A stretch of 64,000 nucleotides of DNA from Pigmentiphaga litoralis (GCF_014651835.1 NZ_BMXQ01000001.1:930001-994000), one strand, 5' to 3'. Shown: positions 1 through 10,394, counted from the first letter of the stretch. The notes: a model not told the origin generated them from the letters alone. A program made the numbers and translations.

Positions 1-300
1 GGCGCGGATGAATGGCAACGCCTGGAGGCGGGCTATGCCCGCGCGCAAGACGACGCCGGGCGCCATGGCTACTGCCTGTCGCTGGGCGAGTTCCACCGCG
101 ACATCCATTCGGTCGCGGTGCCGCTGGTGGTGCCGGGCGGGGAAATCGTCGCACTCAATTGTGGCGGCCCGTCGTTCCTGTTTTCCGAAGGACATCTTCG
201 GCAGGACGTCGCGCCGATGTTGCTGGCGACCGCAAGGGCGATTGCCAGGGAAGTGGGGGGCTTCGTGCCCGCCCCGGGCCACGCGTCCAACGTGGCCTAG
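1..300 (+). CDS. IclR-family transcriptional regulator, C-terminal fragment (5' cut by window edge)
   Basis: Only the last 99 residues are visible; the N-terminal winged helix lies left of the window. The visible part reads like the IclR effector-binding domain: a GYCLSLGEFHRDIHSVAVPL stretch, then ALNCGGPS and a C-terminal helix ending in ATARAIAREVGG. In this family the domain binds a small carbon-source ligand. It sits 45 bp upstream of the aconitase X genes on the same strand, so it probably controls them or their pathway. Family confidence is good; the ligand is unknown. Confidence 0.82.
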   Translation, partial: GADEWQRLEAGYARAQDDAGRHGYCLSLGEFHRDIHSVAVPLVVPGGEIVALNCGGPSFLFSEGHLRQDVAPMLLATARAIAREVGGFVPAPGHASNVA

Positions 301-301
301 A

Positions 302-330
302 CGCGGCGTCCGCCTGGGTGTGACGCCGCG
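302..330. terminator. Stem-loop between the IclR gene and acnX
   Basis: A perfect 9-bp inverted repeat (CGCGGCGTC at 302-310, GACGCCGCG at 322-330) with an 11-nt loop starts just after the IclR stop codon and ends 15 bp before the acnX start. No T-run follows, so it is not a standard intrinsic terminator. It may attenuate read-through, stabilise an mRNA end or overlap an operator. Confidence 0.4.
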
Positions 331-345
331 CATACAGGAGGTGAG

Positions 346-1629
346 ATGAGACTGACCGATCACGAGCAGGCGATGTACGACGGCGAGCATGGCGTCGCCC
401 GACAGAAGGCCATGGACCTGCTGGTCCGCTACGGCAATGCCTTGGGGGCCGAGCGGCTGGTCGATACCCGCAACGTGGCCGGCACGATTGGCGCCACGAC
501 CCCGTTCATGCGCAAGTATGCCGACGAGGCAGGCGGCCTGGACGCCGTGTTTTCCGAGTTCAACCTGGACTCCCGCGAAGTAGTGCGTATCCCGAAAGTG
601 TCGGTGTACAGCAGCCACCTGCAGCAGGGGATCGACCCGGAACATGCGTCCGAACAGGGTGTTGGCGAAGATGTCGTGCGTATCTTCCGCAAGGGCGACG
701 CCTACAGCGCCGGCCTGGGCGTGCAGTTGTTGAACACCTGCGCGCCCTACCAGGTCGGCAATCTGCCGGCCCGCGGCGAGCACTGTGCGTGGATGGAATC
801 GTCGGCGGTGATCTACATCAACGCCGTGCTGGGCGCCAAGTCCAACGCCGAAGGCCGCGAGAGCACCGGCGCCGCGATGCTGACCGGCAAGATTCCCTAC
901 TGGGGATATCACATCGACGAAAATCGCCGCGGCACGCACGCGGTGGAAGTCGACGTGCCGATCGAAAGCATGTCGGACTGGGGCATGCTCGGCTACTTCG
1001 TGGGCGATCACGTGCAGGATCGGGTGCCCGTGATTACCGGCATCGGCCAGGCGCCGAACATGGTCCGTCTCAAGCACTTCGGCGCGGCTGCGGCATCGTC
1101 AGGCGGCGTGGAGATGTATCACATTCCCGGCTACACGCCGGAAGCGCCGACGGTAGCAGCGGCTTTTGGCGGCAACCGGCCCATCGAGCGTTTCGTGTTC
1201 GGCCGCAAGGAACTGCGCGAGACCTATGAAAACCTGAACGCGACGGCGTCCGACGTGGACGTGGACTTTGTCATGCTGGGCTGTCCGCACTACAGCATCG
1301 AGCAGATCTGGGAAGTGTGCCAGCTGCTCGAAGGCCGCAAGGTGCACGTCAATTCCAACCTGTGGATCTTCACGCCGCGCGCTACCAAGCAGATCTGCGA
1401 CCAGAACGGCTACACGCGCATCATTACCGAAGCGGGTGGATTCCTGATGTCGGATACCTGTTCGGCCCTGGGCCGGGTCATGCCGAAAGGAGTCAAGGTG
1501 GCCGCGGTCGATTCGGCCAAGCAGGTGCACTACCTGCCTGCGATTATGGGCATCCAGGCGTGGTTCGGGTCGACGGCCGACTGTATCGACGCTGCCGTGA
1601 CGGGCCGCTGGAACGGGGGCCTGCGATGA
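346..1629 (+). CDS. Aconitase X large (catalytic) subunit
   Basis: 427 aa, the length of the aconitase X (DUF521) catalytic subunit. In bacteria this family includes cis-3-hydroxy-L-proline dehydratases; archaeal relatives act on phosphomevalonate. Cys132 (NTCAPY), Cys313 (LGCPHY) and Cys372 (SDTCSALG) sit in conserved-looking contexts and are likely Fe-S ligands; Cys147 is a further candidate. The RBS AGGAGGTGAG lies just before the ATG. The stop overlaps the small-subunit start by 4 bp (ATGA), implying translational coupling. The enzyme class is well supported; the substrate (hydroxyproline or another 3-hydroxy acid) is inferred from the family and not proven. Confidence 0.85.
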   Translation: MRLTDHEQAMYDGEHGVARQKAMDLLVRYGNALGAERLVDTRNVAGTIGATTPFMRKYADEAGGLDAVFSEFNLDSREVVRIPKVSVYSSHLQQGIDPEHASEQGVGEDVVRIFRKGDAYSAGLGVQLLNTCAPYQVGNLPARGEHCAWMESSAVIYINAVLGAKSNAEGRESTGAAMLTGKIPYWGYHIDENRRGTHAVEVDVPIESMSDWGMLGYFVGDHVQDRVPVITGIGQAPNMVRLKHFGAAAASSGGVEMYHIPGYTPEAPTVAAAFGGNRPIERFVFGRKELRETYENLNATASDVDVDFVMLGCPHYSIEQIWEVCQLLEGRKVHVNSNLWIFTPRATKQICDQNGYTRIITEAGGFLMSDTCSALGRVMPKGVKVAAVDSAKQVHYLPAIMGIQAWFGSTADCIDAAVTGRWNGGLR

Positions 1630-2132
1630 GTTCGATCCTGTCTGACGCCTCCAGTACCAGCAGTACCCCTGGCGCCGCGACGCCCACGGCCACGATCACA
1701 CTGCACGGCCGCGCCATCGTCGGTGGCGTTGCCGAAGGGGAAGCGCTGGTCACGCGCGAACGCATTTCCGGCTGGGGTGGCATCGACCCGCGCACGGGCA
1801 CCGTGATCGAGACCCGCCATGAACTGCGCGGCGTCTCGTTTGCGGGCAAGGTGCTGGTGTTTCCTGGCGCCAAGGGTTCGTCGGGCTGGTCCGGTCAATT
1901 TCACATCGCGCGCATTGCCGGCATGGCGCCGGCGGCCATGTTGTTCAACGAAATGACGACCAAGATGGCATTGGGCGCCGTCGTGACCCATGCGCCGTCG
2001 GTGACCGACTTCGACCGGGATCCGCTGTCGGTGATCGAGACAGGGGACTGGGTACGGGTGGATGGCGAGACCGGCACTGTCACCGTCACCAAGCGGCAGG
2101 ATCCGACCGACTTGCCCCTTCCGAACGGTTGA
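1626..2132 (+). CDS. Aconitase X small (swivel-domain) subunit
   Basis: 168 aa, the DUF126 swivelling beta-barrel partner of aconitase X. The family signature is visible as GRAIVGGVAEGEALVTRE near the N-terminus, then FPGAKGSSGWSGQF and a hydrophobic AAMLFNE segment. It would close over the active site of the 427-residue subunit encoded just upstream. The ATG at 1626 overlaps the upstream stop, which fixes the start. The first 20 residues are Ser/Thr/Ala-rich and probably disordered. Two separate genes suggest a heteromeric enzyme rather than the fused form. Confidence 0.85.
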   Translation: MSSILSDASSTSSTPGAATPTATITLHGRAIVGGVAEGEALVTRERISGWGGIDPRTGTVIETRHELRGVSFAGKVLVFPGAKGSSGWSGQFHIARIAGMAPAAMLFNEMTTKMALGAVVTHAPSVTDFDRDPLSVIETGDWVRVDGETGTVTVTKRQDPTDLPLPNG

Positions 2133-2213
2133 GCTTTACGGGGTCGCGGCAGATAATGCCTCGATCCGGTCAGCCATCCCGTGCAAGCCGGCGTGCGGTC
2201 TCAGGAGCAGGCA

Positions 2214-2543
2214 ATGAAGCGATATCTTGCGAAGGGCGTGAAGCGTGGACTGATGGCTGGGGCATTGTTCAGTGCGATGCTGGCCGGGCCCGTGCTGGCG
2301 CAGACTGCGGGGACGGCGGATCCCGCCGCCAAGCCCAAGACCGCGCAGCAGACCAAAATGGCCGAGTGCAACGTCGAAGCCAAAGGCAAGAAGGGCGATG
2401 AATACAAAGGCTTCATGAGCCAGTGCCTGAAGGCCAAGCCCATGACGTCGCAGGAAAGAATGGCCTCCTGCAGCAAGCAGGGCGCGGGTCGCAAGGGCGA
2501 CGACTACAAGAACTTCGTCAGCACCTGCATGAAGGCGGGCTGA
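2214..2543 (+). CDS. PsiF-repeat small secreted protein
   Basis: 109 aa. The start at 2214 is preceded by CAGGAGCAGG and gives a normal Sec signal peptide (basic MKRYLAKGVKR, hydrophobic LMAGALFSAML, cleavage after VLAQ or PVLA). The mature part holds two PsiF repeats of about 25 residues, each with a Cys pair (AECNVEAKGKKGDEYKGFMS.C and ASCSKQGAGRKGDDYKNFVST.C) and a Lys-Gly-Asp core. E. coli PsiF is phosphate-starvation induced, but its biochemical role is unknown. No Pho box was recognised upstream. Confidence 0.8.
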   Translation: MKRYLAKGVKRGLMAGALFSAMLAGPVLAQTAGTADPAAKPKTAQQTKMAECNVEAKGKKGDEYKGFMSQCLKAKPMTSQERMASCSKQGAGRKGDDYKNFVSTCMKAG

Positions 2544-2577
2544 CACCGCCCGTTCCAGCCGGGGCGGGCGGGCCAGT

Positions 2578-3549
2578 TCAGCTTTCCGGGCATTCCTGGT
2601 GGCTGCTGGCCTGCGTCACATGGCTGCCGGCCGGTACGCTGCGCGTCAGCCACACGTTCCCCCCGATGGTCGATCCCTTGCCAATCGTGATGTTGCCCAG
2701 AATCGTCGCGCCGGCATAAATGACGACGTCGTCTTCGACATGCGGATGCCGCGGCAGGCCCTTCTGCAGCGCGCCCGTCTCGTCGGTTGGAAAGCGCTTG
2801 GCGCCCAGCGTCACGGCCTGGTAGAGACGCACACGATTTCCGATCACGGCCGTTTCGCCGATCACCACGCCCGTGCCGTGGTCGATAAAGAACGCACTGC
2901 CAATCTGGGCGCCCGGGTGGATGTCGATCCCGGTTTGCGAGTGCGCGATTTCGGCAACGATACGCGCCAGCAAGCGCGCCCCGCGGCGATACAGCTCGTG
3001 TGCCAGGCGATGGTGGATCAGCGCGACCACGCCGGGATAGCACAGCAAGACTTCGTCGACGCTGCCTGCGGCCGGGTCGCCATAAAAGGCTGCTTCGACG
3101 TCGCTGTCCAGCAGCGCCCGCACCCGCGGCAGATTGGCCGCGAAGTCGTGCACGATCGCAATCGCCTGCTGTTCCACGTCCGGAGACGGCGAACCCAAGG
3201 TGCGGTGTTCATAGCGCAATGCCAGCCGGACCTGTTCCAGCAATCGGTGCAGGGCGGCGTCCAGCGTATGGCCGACGTAATAGTCCTCGCTGCTCGGACG
3301 CAGGTCGGCCGGGCCCAGGCGCAGCGGAAAGAGGGCGCCACGAAACGCGGCGACGATCTCGCGCAGCACGTCGGTCGACGGCAGTTCGCGCGCGCCGGGC
3401 TCGATGCGGCGCTGCTGCGCCGACCGCCACTTCATGCGCTCGGCGCGCAGGTCGGCCACGATCTGTTCGAGTGGCCACAGCGGCACGGCATCAGGGCGCG
3501 GATGCTGGGCGGATTCGGGTTGGGAAGGCGGGGTGGAAAGGTCGGTCAT
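2578..3549 (-). CDS. Serine O-acetyltransferase (EpsC/SrpH type)
   Basis: 323 aa. The C-terminal left-handed beta-helix has hexapeptide repeats and the SAT signature: HSQTGIDIHPGAQIGSAFFI, then DHGTGVVIGETAVIGN and LGAKRF. The protein would transfer acetyl from acetyl-CoA to L-serine, the first step of cysteine synthesis. The N-terminal 150 residues are the helical SAT domain of the longer EpsC-like class. The frame is open further upstream, but MTDLSTPPS at 3549 is the sensible start because the upstream part is low-complexity and non-homologous. It is convergent with the PsiF-like gene. No cysteine synthase gene is adjacent. Confidence 0.85.
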   Translation of the reverse strand: MTDLSTPPSQPESAQHPRPDAVPLWPLEQIVADLRAERMKWRSAQQRRIEPGARELPSTDVLREIVAAFRGALFPLRLGPADLRPSSEDYYVGHTLDAALHRLLEQVRLALRYEHRTLGSPSPDVEQQAIAIVHDFAANLPRVRALLDSDVEAAFYGDPAAGSVDEVLLCYPGVVALIHHRLAHELYRRGARLLARIVAEIAHSQTGIDIHPGAQIGSAFFIDHGTGVVIGETAVIGNRVRLYQAVTLGAKRFPTDETGALQKGLPRHPHVEDDVVIYAGATILGNITIGKGSTIGGNVWLTRSVPAGSHVTQASSHQECPES

Positions 3550-3761
3550 GGTGTCTTGCTCGCGGAGGACGGCCTCAATCGCCGTCGGTACGATGGATAT
3601 CGACGATATATAGCACAGCGTGCCCCGGGCGACCGGCGTAGCCCCGGCGGCGGTGTGTGATTGCCGAAAGATTCGCAACGTGACGCAACGATCCCCGCCC
3701 GCGGTCACCACCCGGGCGTACGCCTTCAGGGATAATGGCCATTCTTGAACGGAAACGCACC

Positions 3762-5234
3762 ATGAGACATTCCTTCTGGCGCGCCCTCGCCGTCAGCCTG
3801 TTGCTCGCCCTGCAAGCCTGCGCCACCGGTCCGGCGCAGCAGTCCGCCGACGTGGCGCGCCTGCGACCTGTGTTCAGCAGCCAATTCGAATCGGGCGGCA
3901 TTGGCGCGATCCGTGCCATGGACCCGCAGGAAACCACCTGGCGGCTGTCGCTGAAGAACGATAACGACGACCCCGATCTGCCGGCGAGTTTCCGCACCTG
4001 GTTCCATGTCAGGATCGCGAACGTATCGCCCGACCGGCCCCTGACGCTGGAGTTCGACGGTTTCGGCTCGCGCTATCCGGTCATGCCGGTGTATTCGTAT
4101 GACGGCGTGCAGTGGTCCCACTTCCGCGACGACGAGATCAGCTGGCAAGGCTGCCGCGGCCAGGCGCTGGTCAACTGCCGCGCCACGGTCCGGAAAGCCT
4201 TTGCCGGTCCGGTGTCCATTGCGCGCACGTTCCCGTACACGACGGCCGACCTGGATGCGTTCCTGAGCAGGCTGGCAGCGTCGCCCCTGGTCAAACGCGA
4301 AACGCTCGGTGTGTCGCCGGTCTACCAGAAGCCCATCACGCTGCTGACCATCGATGATCCCCGGCTGTCCATTCCCGGCGTGCCCAAGCGCTATGTGTGG
4401 CTGCACGCCCGCACCCATCCAGGCGAAACCGGGCCGTCTTTCCTGCTTGAAGGCCTGATCGCCCGTGTACTGGCCGAGGACGCGGCAGGCGAGTCCCTGC
4501 GATCGCGCTACATCTTCAAGATCGTACCCATGCACAACCCCGATGGCGTGATTGCCGGCAACTACCGCACCACGCCAGCCAGCGTGAACCTGGAAGACAG
4601 CTGGCGGTTCGATGCCTCGGGCGCCGATGCGCCGGGTCAACCGCCGCCGCCTTATGAAAACCAGGTGCTGTTGCGAGGCGGCATCCTGCCTGTCCTGCAG
4701 GCCGGTGGGCGATTCGACATCGCACTGAATCTCCACGCATCAAACGCAGCCGTGGACATGCCAGCGTTCTTCATTCCGCATTTTGGTGGCGACGACGCGT
4801 TCGGCCCGGCCGAGCAAAGGCTGTGGCGCAAGCAGCAACATCTGGTCGCCCTCACGTCCTCGTACTACGAGGGCCAGGTCACCACCGAGAACGAAGATGC
4901 TGGCGCGGCCTTTCTAAACCACTTCTTTCCGGAAAGCTGGTGGTGGCGGTCGCAGCAGGACCGTGTCAATGCGATCACGTTCGAAACGACGTATGGCAAA
5001 GGGGGGCTGGATCGCTGGTTGACGCAAGACGATCTGCGGCGGCTGGGAGACGCCCTGGCGCGGGCGATCAATGACATCGGCAGCGCCAGCGCCGCGTGCG
5101 CGCTGGCAAGCGTTCCCTTGCCCGGTTGCGAAGAAGTGGACGTGATGCCGATCGCTCCGGCGTTGCGGTCAGACCCGGTGCCACTGGCGCCGATGGACCT
5201 GGCGCCGCTGCAGTCAGACCCGGAATCGCTGTGA
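3762..5234 (+). CDS. M14-family zinc carboxypeptidase, lipoprotein
   Basis: 490 aa. The start at 3762 gives a lipoprotein signal peptide with lipobox LQAC (Cys20), so it is probably anchored in the outer membrane facing the periplasm. The M14 active site is visible: HPGE (His219, Glu222) and NLH (His325) as zinc ligands, and Glu408 in ITFETTYG as general base; NPDG at 259-262 is also typical. An N-terminal beta-rich domain (about 35-165) precedes the catalytic domain, as in cytosolic-carboxypeptidase-like members. The last 40 residues are a Pro/Leu-rich tail with repeated SDP. The substrate is unknown. Confidence 0.8.
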   Translation: MRHSFWRALAVSLLLALQACATGPAQQSADVARLRPVFSSQFESGGIGAIRAMDPQETTWRLSLKNDNDDPDLPASFRTWFHVRIANVSPDRPLTLEFDGFGSRYPVMPVYSYDGVQWSHFRDDEISWQGCRGQALVNCRATVRKAFAGPVSIARTFPYTTADLDAFLSRLAASPLVKRETLGVSPVYQKPITLLTIDDPRLSIPGVPKRYVWLHARTHPGETGPSFLLEGLIARVLAEDAAGESLRSRYIFKIVPMHNPDGVIAGNYRTTPASVNLEDSWRFDASGADAPGQPPPPYENQVLLRGGILPVLQAGGRFDIALNLHASNAAVDMPAFFIPHFGGDDAFGPAEQRLWRKQQHLVALTSSYYEGQVTTENEDAGAAFLNHFFPESWWWRSQQDRVNAITFETTYGKGGLDRWLTQDDLRRLGDALARAINDIGSASAACALASVPLPGCEEVDVMPIAPALRSDPVPLAPMDLAPLQSDPESL

Positions 5235-5242
5235 AGCCGGGC

Positions 5243-5269
5243 GCCGCGGCATGCCGTTCCCGCCGCGGC
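5243..5269. terminator. Hairpin between two convergent genes
   Basis: GCCGCGGC occurs at 5243-5250 and again at 5262-5269. Because it is self-complementary, the two copies form an 8-bp stem with an 11-nt loop between the M14 peptidase stop and the EAL gene stop. It could act in both directions. There is no U-tract, so confidence is modest. Confidence 0.4.
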
Positions 5270-5272
5270 CGC

Positions 5273-6085
5273 TTACACCCAGGAGGACGGGTTGATCGTG
5301 CCGGGCGACTGGAACGCCGGCTTGCTGAACAGATAGCCCTGCATCAGGCGGACCCCTTCGTTGTAGAAGAAGTCGCGTTCGGCGATCGTTTCGATGCCCT
5401 CGGCAATGACCTGGATGCCCAGGTCCGAGCAGGTCCGCATCAGTCCCTTGACGATGGCCTGGCGCGGCACGCTTGAATCGATGTTGCGCACCAGGGCCAT
5501 GTCCAGCTTGATAATGTCGGGCTGGAACTCGGCAAGCAGGGTCAACCCTGCATAACCGGCGCCAAAGTCGTCGATCGCAGTCAGGAAACCGCTGCGTTGG
5601 TAGTAACGCAGAATGGACGCAAGCCGCGCGGCGTCTTCCACCCGGTCGCCTTCCGTTGCCTCGAAAATGATGCGCTCGACCGGAAAGTGGTGCTCATGCG
5701 CGGCTTCCAGCGTGGTGCGGATGCACACTTCGGGCTGGTAGATGGCATTGGGCAGGAAATTGATCGACAGACGATGCGCCAGGCCAATGTCGGCTGCGCC
5801 TTCGATGGCTTTGCGCCGGCAGGCCTGGTCGAACCGATAGCGGTTGTCTTCGGTCACACGGCCAAGCACCCATGACGCGGGCTCGCCCACCGGTCCGCGC
5901 ACCAAGGCCTCGTGCGCAAAGATCGTATTGTTGTCGAGGTCCACTATCGGCTGGTACGCGTAGCTGAAGTCGAAGCCCAGCGCTTCGCCGTCACGGCAAC
6001 CGGCGCAGCCGGGGCCATTCACGGTGAATGCAGAGTGAAACGTACCGGTAAATCGGATCGGCGTGATAGAGGACATGGGGAGCAT
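5273..6085 (-). CDS. EAL-domain cyclic-di-GMP phosphodiesterase
   Basis: 270 aa, a stand-alone EAL domain. Catalytic motifs look intact: HEALVRG, SINFLPN, IIFEATE, DDFGAGY, IKLDM, VIAEGIET and MQGYLFSKP. It should therefore hydrolyse c-di-GMP to pGpG. About 35 residues precede the domain and contain GCAGC, a CxxC that could bind metal or sense redox, as in short EAL proteins with Cys-rich N-termini. Two starts are possible (6085 or 6076); neither has a clear RBS. The gene stands alone and is convergent with the M14 peptidase. Confidence 0.85.
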   Translation of the reverse strand: MLPMSSITPIRFTGTFHSAFTVNGPGCAGCRDGEALGFDFSYAYQPIVDLDNNTIFAHEALVRGPVGEPASWVLGRVTEDNRYRFDQACRRKAIEGAADIGLAHRLSINFLPNAIYQPEVCIRTTLEAAHEHHFPVERIIFEATEGDRVEDAARLASILRYYQRSGFLTAIDDFGAGYAGLTLLAEFQPDIIKLDMALVRNIDSSVPRQAIVKGLMRTCSDLGIQVIAEGIETIAERDFFYNEGVRLMQGYLFSKPAFQSPGTINPSSWV

Positions 6086-6275
6086 GAGAGGGTTGTTGCA
6101 TACAACACGGGATACGGCCTAGTTAACGGCAGTTGGACGCGTTGGGATACCCCCATTTCGCGTCGAAGTGTCACAAATCGCAGCGGACGAGCGCCGCCCG
6201 ATGTCCACTCATGGCGCCAGGCCGCACACTGCCTGGGCTTGCTGCTCTTCCGTTGTTCCTTTCACCGGAGTTGTC

Positions 6276-6935
6276 GTGACCGCTTCCATCGCTCCCAGAG
6301 CCCGATTCATGGTGATTCGCTCGCATCCCCGGCTGTTCGTGGCCGCCTTGATCCTGATCGCGGTGGCGGCTTCGCTCTGGATGAGCCGAACGCCATGGCC
6401 CTTGTGCCTGCTGCTGGGCTTCGACGCGGCCGCCTTTTTCTTTCTGTGCACGACGGCCTACGTCTTCGCCAGGTCCACGCCCGAGACCATGCGCCATCGG
6501 GCCAGGGAAGAAGATGTGGGGCGGTGGGGGATCCTGTGGACGAGCGTTCTGCTATCGGCCGTGGTCCTGCTGGCCCTTGGCGTCGAACTCCGGCTGGGGA
6601 AGGGCGGCGGTGCCTGGCCCGTCGTGATCGCCATTGGCAGCATTCTGCTGTCGTGGCTGTACATGAACGTAATGTTCGCGCTGCACTATGCCCACGGGTT
6701 CTATGGCAACTACGGCGCGGCCCATCAGGGGCTCGAGTTTCCGGGCGACGAGCCGCCCGACTACTGGGACTTCGCCTACTTTGCGTTGGTGATAGGCATG
6801 ACGTTCCAGGTGTCCGACGTGCAGATCACCAGCCGGCACCTGCGCCGGATGGCGCTGGTGCACAGCGTGATTGCGTTCTTCTTGAACGTGTTCATCATTG
6901 CGATGAGCGTCAATGTGGTGGCTGGCCAGGCGTAA
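6276..6935 (+). CDS. DUF1345 family membrane protein
   Basis: 219 aa from a GTG at 6276 that has CCGGAG six bases upstream; an ATG at 6309 is the alternative. About five or six membrane helices are visible ([103 protein letters not shown]). The motifs [20 protein letters not shown] and FQVSDVQI are hallmarks of DUF1345, a family of unknown function in the inner membrane. Confidence 0.8.
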   Translation: MTASIAPRARFMVIRSHPRLFVAALILIAVAASLWMSRTPWPLCLLLGFDAAAFFFLCTTAYVFARSTPETMRHRAREEDVGRWGILWTSVLLSAVVLLALGVELRLGKGGGAWPVVIAIGSILLSWLYMNVMFALHYAHGFYGNYGAAHQGLEFPGDEPPDYWDFAYFALVIGMTFQVSDVQITSRHLRRMALVHSVIAFFLNVFIIAMSVNVVAGQA

Positions 6936-6959
6936 GCACACCAGCGTGCCGCGCCCGGA

Positions 6960-7148
6960 TCAGCCGGCCGCCTTGCGGCTTGCCTGGCGCAGTTCCCAGG
7001 CGCGGAAGTCGTCACGCCATGCCTGCAGGTCTTCGGCGTACAGATCAAAAATGCACGGTTCGCAGCCGCTCTGGCAACACTGATTGTCGCCAGGGCGTTC
7101 GGGGGGCTCGGGGGCCGGATCGTCAGCGGGGTGGAAAGTCGTCGTCAC
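6960..7148 (-). CDS. Oxidoreductase-like domain small Cys-rich protein
   Basis: About 62 aa. The core CCQSGCEPCIFDLYAEDL matches the oxidoreductase-like N-terminal domain (PF09791), also found in eukaryotic mitochondrial proteins, where the Cys cluster probably binds metal. Four Cys lie within ten residues. The start is uncertain: GTG at 7148 gives VTTTFHPADD and no strong RBS is visible. The frame stays open further upstream but loses similarity. It lies 76 bp beyond the aminotransferase stop on the same strand, so it may be the last gene of that transcript. Confidence 0.6.
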   Translation of the reverse strand: MTTTFHPADDPAPEPPERPGDNQCCQSGCEPCIFDLYAEDLQAWRDDFRAWELRQASRKAAG

Positions 7149-7224
7149 GATGCATGCATGAAGCGCCGCCGCAGCCGTCAGAGTCGCCGGCGCGGCGGGC
7201 AGTCGAAAAAAGGTCGAAGCGGAA

Positions 7225-8490
7225 TCAGACCAGCGCGTTGTGCAGGCTGTATTCCAGGGTCGCCATGCTGGCAGGCAGGTCCACCTTGCCGCCCATGTCA
7301 CGCACGGTCGAACCCAGTGCGTGCAGGGTGCGGAACAGGTTGTGGGCGCGGCACTGCTCGCCCATCTGACCGATCCGGACCATGGGCAGGCCGAACGAGC
7401 CCGAGATCTCGACGTGATAGCGGTTCGAGATATGCGCGCAGATGTCGGCGTTGTTCATGCCGTCGGGGATGGCAATGCCGACCACCGAGTTCAGGCGGGA
7501 CGTCGGCGGCGTGAACAGGCGCAGGCCCATGGCCTCGATCCCGTTCTGCAGGGCTTGCGAGCAGCGGTAGTGGCGCGCGAAGCGCTCTTCAAGCGTTTCA
7601 GCGCAGACCAGGCGCAGTGCTTCGTGCAAGGCGAGCACGCCGGACACCGGCGCGGTGTAGTGATAGCCGCCCTTGTGCCAGAAATTCTCGGCCAGCTTGG
7701 CATCCAGGCACCAGTGCGAATTGGTGGTGGTGCGGTTGTTGATCCGGTCCCAGGCTTCGTTCGAAAACGCGATCAGCGACACGCCGGGGATGGACGACAG
7801 ACCCTTCTGGCCGCCGGTGATGACGGCGTCGATCTGCCAGTCATCCATTTGCAGCGGCATGGTGCTCAGGGTGCAGACGGCGTCGACGATCACCAGACAG
7901 CCGTACTTCTTGGCGGCGCGCGCAATGGCGGGCAGTTCGCGGTTGAACACCGTGTTGGACGTTTCGCCCTGCACGATGGTCAGGCATTCCGGGCGATGCT
8001 TGGCGATCAGCGCTTCGACCTCGTCGGCCGGCGCATAGTGGTGGCCGTCCACCTCGAAGGTGATGACTTCGGCGCCCAGGCGGCGCGACATTTCCGCCAT
8101 CCGCGCACTGAAAAAGCCGTTCACCACGCACAGGACCTTGTGTCCTGGCAGCACCAGGTTGCTGATGGCCATTTCCATGGCCGCCGAACCGGGACCGGCC
8201 ACACCCATGACCCATTCCGACTTGGTCTGGAAGACATAACGACCCATCTCCTTGACCTGCGAGATGATGGTCGACATCGTGGCGCCCAGGTGATTGATCA
8301 CCACCGAATTCGCTCGCGCCACCGCCTCGGGGATCGGCACCGGCCCGGCGCCCATCATCAGGAGGGGGTCATCGGGCAGGATGTCGCTCAGGACACGCAC
8401 TTGAGGCGGCGCGGTGAAGGTCAGCGCGGCATGCGGTGCGGAACGAACGGGAGTGGAGTCGTCAACGGAACGGAGCAAGGGGGTCGGCAT
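7225..8490 (-). CDS. PLP-dependent class V aminotransferase (alanine-glyoxylate/serine-pyruvate type)
   Basis: 421 aa. The fold-type I core shows MMGAGPVPIPEAV near the N-terminus, GPGSAAMEMAI, ETSNTVFN, VDAVCTLSTMPL and the PLP lysine in TGGQKGLSSIPG (about Lys229). The family transfers an amino group to glyoxylate or pyruvate, and members also include purine-catabolic and pyridoxamine-pyruvate enzymes. The start at 8490 (MPTPLLRS) was preferred over 8523. It diverges from the adenine/adenosine deaminase gene across 258 bp, so a nucleobase or glyoxylate link is possible; that link is inference. Confidence 0.78.
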   Translation of the reverse strand: MPTPLLRSVDDSTPVRSAPHAALTFTAPPQVRVLSDILPDDPLLMMGAGPVPIPEAVARANSVVINHLGATMSTIISQVKEMGRYVFQTKSEWVMGVAGPGSAAMEMAISNLVLPGHKVLCVVNGFFSARMAEMSRRLGAEVITFEVDGHHYAPADEVEALIAKHRPECLTIVQGETSNTVFNRELPAIARAAKKYGCLVIVDAVCTLSTMPLQMDDWQIDAVITGGQKGLSSIPGVSLIAFSNEAWDRINNRTTTNSHWCLDAKLAENFWHKGGYHYTAPVSGVLALHEALRLVCAETLEERFARHYRCSQALQNGIEAMGLRLFTPPTSRLNSVVGIAIPDGMNNADICAHISNRYHVEISGSFGLPMVRIGQMGEQCRAHNLFRTLHALGSTVRDMGGKVDLPASMATLEYSLHNALV

Positions 8491-8661
8491 ACGAAGTTGT
8501 GCAACAAAAGAGAAAGGGGGCACGCGACAGTGACGTTAGCACACCGGCCGCGACCGCCCCGAATGGTAATCTACGCGGTCCGGCGCACCAGGCGACGGGC
8601 CCGCATTCCGGGCGCCGGACGTGTCTTCAAGTGGAACACATTCCTTCGTCAAGCACGCTGA

Positions 8662-9825
<1,164 letters not shown>

Positions 9826-9909
9826 GGACGGAAGCGGCGCTTTGTCCGCGCCGGTTGAACGTGCCGTTCGCTGCCGCGTGGCGGTTGTGCGCCGCCGGTT
9901 GGGAAATCA

Positions 9910-10383
9910 TCAGAAGCCGAAGTGCTCCAGCCCCGGGTGGTCGTCGGGCCGACGGCCTTGGGGCCACAGAAAGGCCCGGTCCGACGCCTTGATCGCCAGG
10001 TCGTTGATGCTGGCGTGCCGCTCTGCCATCAGGCCGGCGGCATCGAACGCCCAGTTCTCATTGCCATACGACCGGAACCAGTTGCCCTGGTCGTCGTGCC
10101 ATTCGTACGCAAAACGCACAGCTATCTGGTTGTCATGGAATGCCCATAGGGACTTGATCAGGCGGTAGTCATGCTCGCGTGCCCATTTGCGTTCCAGCAG
10201 CGCAATGATTTCCGGGCGGCCGGTAGCGAATTCGTTCCGGTTGCGCCAGCGGCTGTCGACGGTGTAGGCCAGCGCGACCTTGGCCGGATCACGGCCGTTC
10301 CACGCATTTTCAGCCAGCCGCACCTTGAGCGTGGCGGTCGCGTAGTTGAAAGGAGGCAGGGGCGGGCGCTCGGCGTCGGACAT
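9910..10383 (-). CDS. DUF1348 / NTF2-like protein
   Basis: 157 aa. It begins [20 protein letters not shown] and contains [31 protein letters not shown] and [11 protein letters not shown], the signature of the DUF1348 group of nuclear-transport-factor-2-like proteins. These form a cone-shaped alpha+beta fold that holds small ligands; the function is unknown. The ATG lies 11 bp after the TetR stop on the same strand, so the two genes form an operon and the TetR protein probably controls both. No catalytic residues can be assigned. Confidence 0.8.
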   Translation of the reverse strand: MSDAERPPLPPFNYATATLKVRLAENAWNGRDPAKVALAYTVDSRWRNRNEFATGRPEIIALLERKWAREHDYRLIKSLWAFHDNQIAVRFAYEWHDDQGNWFRSYGNENWAFDAAGLMAERHASINDLAIKASDRAFLWPQGRRPDDHPGLEHFGF

Positions 10384-10394
10384 GGCGGGACCTA

